A stretch of 7,907 nucleotides of DNA from Methanobacteriaceae archaeon (GTDB lineage: Archaea > Methanobacteriota > Methanobacteria > Methanobacteriales > Methanobacteriaceae). The stretch covers positions 1 to 7,907 of the forward strand of contig JAUYBK010000182.1 of assembly GCA_030693105.1 (NCBI GenBank), read 5' to 3'. The notes under the pieces were generated by a model, which saw only the letters and a program-made list of their open reading frames with translations, had not been told where the DNA came from and searched no databases. Shown here piece by piece: positions 6,024 through 7,907 of this stretch. The translations under genes and the position numbers were made by a program. The first letter of the stretch is position 1, and each line of letters starts with the position of its first letter.

Positions 6024-6620
6024 ATGTTATTTGAAGTTCTTCTTTACCCCCTGGCCGGATTTTTCATGAAAATATCCGACGATGCCCAGGATGAGAAGAA
6101 TAACATTATATTAGGGGCTTTTACTGGTTTAATATCTGTAATGGCACTGGGGTACTTAGCGATTACCAGTAGCGACGCCGCCACCATATTTTTGGGCATA
6201 TTGTTAGGCACCCTGCTGGCGGGTAAAGTAGACAACTGGGGACATATTATCACTCTTATAATTTTCCTGGTAATATTGACCATCTGGGGCATACCTGAAC
6301 TGGGAATAGTGACTTTAGCCCTCTGCCTTGCCGCAGCATACGGGGACGAAGTGGGGAACGACGATGACTGGTTGGTTGGAAAAAGAAAACTTACCCTGTT
6401 TTTCCGGTACCGTTTTGTCCTAAAATTAACGGTTCTTTTCTTGGCACTGGGAGGATTAATACAAAAATTCTATCCAGGGGTTTTAATACCCGGAGTGACG
6501 TTTTTTCAACCAGAAACATTTATTTACTTCTTACTTTTCGATTTGGCCTATGAAATGGCAGGAATAGTCTTCAATACTCTGTATAATGGACTGAACCGCA
6601 ACATTAGGCGCCTTAGCTAG
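6024..6620 (+). CDS. Polytopic membrane protein of unknown function with two acidic motifs
   Basis: This 198-residue protein begins at an ATG preceded by AAGGAG (6013-6018) at ideal spacing. About six hydrophobic segments are visible: ILGAFTGLISVMALGYLAI, TIFLGILLGTLLAG, ITLIIFLVILTIWGI, GIVTLALCLAAAYG, VLKLTVLFLALGGLI and FIYFLLFDLAYEMAGIVF. Two acidic stretches in polar loops stand out: KISDDAQDE before the first segment and YGDEVGNDDDWLVGKRK between the fourth and fifth. Paired Asp-rich motifs in a small membrane protein recall enzymes that bind metal and phosphorylated lipid, but I recognise no family and the comparison is weak. There is no signal peptide apart from the first hydrophobic segment. 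It follows dys in a likely operon. Its last 90 bp overlap the 3' end of the convergent pyrF gene. Confidence 0.8.
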   Translation: MLFEVLLYPLAGFFMKISDDAQDEKNNIILGAFTGLISVMALGYLAITSSDAATIFLGILLGTLLAGKVDNWGHIITLIIFLVILTIWGIPELGIVTLALCLAAAYGDEVGNDDDWLVGKRKLTLFFRYRFVLKLTVLFLALGGLIQKFYPGVLIPGVTFFQPETFIYFLLFDLAYEMAGIVFNTLYNGLNRNIRRLS

Positions 6621-7214
6621 ATAAATGCTCCTACCAATAATAAGTGCGTCGGCAAAATTAAGAGTCTCCCGCGGATCCCCTCCCTGGATACCTACTCCGG
6701 GTGATATCAAGAAGGATTCAGGCCCTATAATGTTCCGAATCTTTCCTAAACGGTGCAGTTTGGTGGATGGCCCAACGAAGTTTGTAATACCAATATCTAC
6801 TCCCATTTGGGCTATATCTTCAGCAACTGGTTGAATAAAGCGGGAAGCACCGGGGTGTGACATTTCTGTCAATAAAAAAATATCTTTTCCATTTTCTTGG
6901 GCCGAATTCAGGCAGGCCTGAGCACTGTCCTCTCCCACAAAACCGTGCACAATGATGGCATCTGCACCGGCCTGGAAAGTAAGATCAGCAATTTTTTGAT
7001 TGGTTTCGGGAATGTCCGCTACTTTAAAATCAGCTATTATCTGACAATCAAATTTATCCTTAATGAACCCAATTGATTCTAAACCCTGGGCTAGTACTAG
7101 CGGGTAACCAATCTTAATGGTGTTTAAATCATCTGAAACCGCTTCCACTACCTTGATTGCTCTTTCCATGTCAGGAACGTCCAGAGCCATAATTATCTTA
7201 TTTTTTACTTCCAT
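6531..7214 (-). CDS. pyrF: Orotidine-5'-phosphate decarboxylase
   Basis: The protein decarboxylates OMP to UMP, the last step of de novo UMP synthesis. It is a 227-residue TIM-barrel enzyme of the archaeal type. Catalytic positions are intact: D12 in MALDV, K34 in TIKIGYPL, and D62/K64/D67 in IIADFKVADIPETN. MSHPG, SPGVGIQGGDP and GRSIY (R195) bind the phosphate. All are exactly 8 lower than the numbering I recall for the Methanothermobacter enzyme (D20, K42, D70, K72, D75, R203). The C-terminal tail after SIIQSIED (about YSCHFIGQIEK) appears longer than usual. The final 90 bp overlap the end of the convergent membrane-protein gene. No ribosome binding site precedes the ATG, and a TATA-like TTTAAAAT (minus strand, 7234-7241) lies about 25 bases upstream, suggesting a leaderless transcript. 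Confidence 0.97.
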   Translation of the reverse strand: MEVKNKIIMALDVPDMERAIKVVEAVSDDLNTIKIGYPLVLAQGLESIGFIKDKFDCQIIADFKVADIPETNQKIADLTFQAGADAIIVHGFVGEDSAQACLNSAQENGKDIFLLTEMSHPGASRFIQPVAEDIAQMGVDIGITNFVGPSTKLHRLGKIRNIIGPESFLISPGVGIQGGDPRETLNFADALIIGRSIYLAKAPNVAVQSIIQSIEDYSCHFIGQIEK

Positions 7215-7338
7215 AAGATTAGTTGGTTAAACAATTTTAAATTATTTTCCGAATAAAAAAGTGATTAATGGAATAGGGAGGATTTATGTAATTTCAAAAT
7301 TAAGATACATTTTTTTAGCTCCAGTGTCAAGTTTTATA

Positions 7339-7360
7339 ATTAAAGAAAAATTAAAGAAAA
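7339..7360 (+). repeat. 11-bp tandem repeat, two copies
   Basis: ATTAAAGAAAA occurs twice in direct contact (7339-7349 and 7350-7360), some 20 bases upstream of the TATA box of the first TRAM gene. The position would suit an activator or repressor site, but this is A-rich low-complexity DNA. The rest of the gap 7215-7380 shows no gene, only an isolated GGGAGG followed by ATGTAA (7276-7291). Confidence 0.35.
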
Positions 7361-7380
7361 AAATGGTTTTTGGTGCATAA

Positions 7381-7388
7381 CTTTATAC
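7381..7388 (+). promoter_or_regulatory. TATA box of the first TRAM gene
   Basis: CTTTATAC at 7381-7388 resembles an archaeal TATA box. Its usual spacing puts transcription start near 7411, the first base of the leader hairpin, giving a 5' leader of about 35 bases. Confidence 0.45.
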
Positions 7389-7410
7389 GCAGAGAAAATA
7401 ATAGTAAATT

Positions 7411-7430
7411 TAGCCATTTTTTTATGGCTA
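7411..7430 (+). promoter_or_regulatory. Leader hairpin in front of the first TRAM gene
   Basis: TAGCCAT (7411-7417) and ATGGCTA (7424-7430) form a perfect 7-bp stem around a loop of six T residues. The ribosome binding site GGAAGTGAT starts two bases later (7433). It would form the very 5' end of the mRNA and could control ribosome access or message stability. A T-loop hairpin in the same place precedes the second TRAM gene. Confidence 0.5.
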
Positions 7431-7445
7431 TCGGAAGTGATTAAA

Positions 7446-7679
7446 GTGTTTAGAGACAATTACGGTAGAGATAATTACGGTAGTAAAGATAATTCTGCCC
7501 CTATTAGTGAAGGGGAAGAATATGATGTTAAAATTGAGGATACTGGCCGAGATGGTGACGGTATCACTCGTGTAGAAGGGTTTGTGATTTTTGTTTCGGG
7601 TGCCAAAGTTGGCGATGAAGTCAAAATCAGGATTAACTCGGTAAGAAGGAATTTCGGTTTCGCCGAAGTAGTGGAATAA
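7446..7679 (+). CDS. Single-TRAM-domain RNA-binding protein, copy 1
   Basis: The small protein (77 residues) is almost entirely one TRAM domain: GEEYDVKIEDTGRDGDGITR, VEGFVIFVSGAKVGDEVKIR, INSVRRNFGFAEVVE. TRAM domains are OB-fold-like RNA binders; stand-alone TRAM proteins of methanogens are described as RNA chaperones linked to cold adaptation. The N-terminus has two RDNYG units (7452-7481), giving a flexible, RNA-friendly tail. The GTG at 7446 is chosen over the GTG at 7437 because the latter lies inside the ribosome binding site GGAAGTGAT (7433-7441), and because the second copy starts with ATG at the equivalent MFRD position. The stop is followed by a hairpin and 37 bp later by copy 2, so the two are likely one transcript. 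Expected to be cytoplasmic. Confidence 0.88.
   Translation: MFRDNYGRDNYGSKDNSAPISEGEEYDVKIEDTGRDGDGITRVEGFVIFVSGAKVGDEVKIRINSVRRNFGFAEVVE
7452..7481 (+). repeat. 15-bp in-frame tandem repeat encoding RDNYG twice
   Basis: AGAGACAATTACGGT (7452-7466) and AGAGATAATTACGGT (7467-7481) differ by one base. Copy 2 of the gene has a single unit (AGAGACGACTACGGT, 7723-7737), so the unit number varies between the paralogues, probably through slippage. Confidence 0.8.
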
Positions 7680-7696
7680 AATCTTTTTTTAAGATT
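7680..7696 (+). promoter_or_regulatory. T-loop hairpin between the two TRAM genes
   Basis: AATCTT (7680-7685) pairs with AAGATT (7691-7696) around five T residues, directly after the stop of copy 1 and six bases before the GGAAGTGAT (7703-7711) of copy 2. Including flanking bases it contains a run of seven T. It may partly terminate transcription after copy 1, or act as a leader hairpin for copy 2 like the one at 7411-7430. Confidence 0.5.
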
Positions 7697-7716
7697 ATTA
7701 AAGGAAGTGATTTAAT

Positions 7717-7907
7717 ATGTTTAGAGACGACTACGGTAGTAAAGATAACTCCTCTCCTATTAGTGAAGGGGAAGAATATGATGTTAAGATTGAGGATACT
7801 GGCCGAGATGGTGACGGTATCACTCGTGTAGAAGGGTTTGTGATTTTTGTTTCGGGTGCCAAAGTTGGCGATGAAGTCAAAATCAGGATTAACTCGGTAA
7901 GAAGGAA
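7717..7907 (+). CDS. Single-TRAM-domain RNA-binding protein, copy 2, cut by window edge
   Basis: From the ATG at 7717, 63 codons are visible before the window ends. The protein begins MFRDDYGSKDNSSPISEG and continues into the same TRAM domain as copy 1. Bases 7757-7907 match 7501-7651 with a single difference (TTAAGA for TTAAAA), which is silent. Differences are confined to the N-terminal tail, which has one RDxYG unit instead of two. The ribosome binding site GGAAGTGAT is identical to that of copy 1. A very recent duplication or ongoing gene conversion explains the identity. The C-terminus is outside the window, so completeness cannot be judged. Confidence 0.85.
   Translation, partial: MFRDDYGSKDNSSPISEGEEYDVKIEDTGRDGDGITRVEGFVIFVSGAKVGDEVKIRINSVRR

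Noticed and set aside
1..7907. CRISPR arrays, tRNA genes, rRNA genes
   Set aside because: I saw no regularly spaced repeats and no tRNA TTC-arm or rRNA conserved blocks on either strand by eye.

Overview
The window looks like the chromosome of a hydrogenotrophic methanogen of the order Methanobacteriales (Methanobacterium-like). Three things suggest this. The ORFs are AT-leaning with archaeal TATA boxes and GGAGGTGAT-type ribosome binding sites. The deoxyhypusine synthase, HTH-CBS regulator and single-TRAM-domain proteins are archaeal in type. The orotidine-5'-phosphate decarboxylase aligns residue for residue, with a constant offset of 8, to the Methanothermobacter enzyme. The assignment is an inference from remembered families, not from a search.

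Left part (1-2340). A minus-strand pair consists of the N-terminal part of a probable cysteine-cluster (Fe-S) protein, cut by the window edge, and a MagIII-like helix-hairpin-helix DNA glycosylase. A 14-bp palindromic TATA region separates the glycosylase from the divergent chorismate synthase gene aroC. A short hairpin plus T-run lies just behind aroC.

Middle (2341-4100). A GC-rich island of about 190 bp can fold into a 9-bp closing stem around four small hairpins; it matches no gene I recognise. It is followed by a very AT-rich insertion sequence whose DDE transposase is dead twice over: one base is lost from a T-run, and a 50-bp double-hairpin repeat has inserted near the 3' end. Removing the insertion restores a clean C-terminus.

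Right part (4100-6620). An HTH-CBS regulator with palindromic leader DNA is followed by deoxyhypusine synthase (dys, TTG start) and, 29 bp later, a polytopic membrane protein of unknown function. That protein converges on, and overlaps by 90 bp, the minus-strand pyrF gene.

Right edge (7215-7907). Two tandem TRAM-domain RNA-binding protein genes are 150/151 identical over their shared core. Each is preceded by a hairpin with a T-rich loop sitting directly in front of a GGAAGTGAT ribosome binding site, which suggests RNA-level control. The genes are mostly housekeeping (aromatic amino acids, pyrimidines, aIF5A modification, DNA repair). The best candidates for something undescribed are the GC-rich island, the 50-bp repeat, and the paired TRAM leaders.
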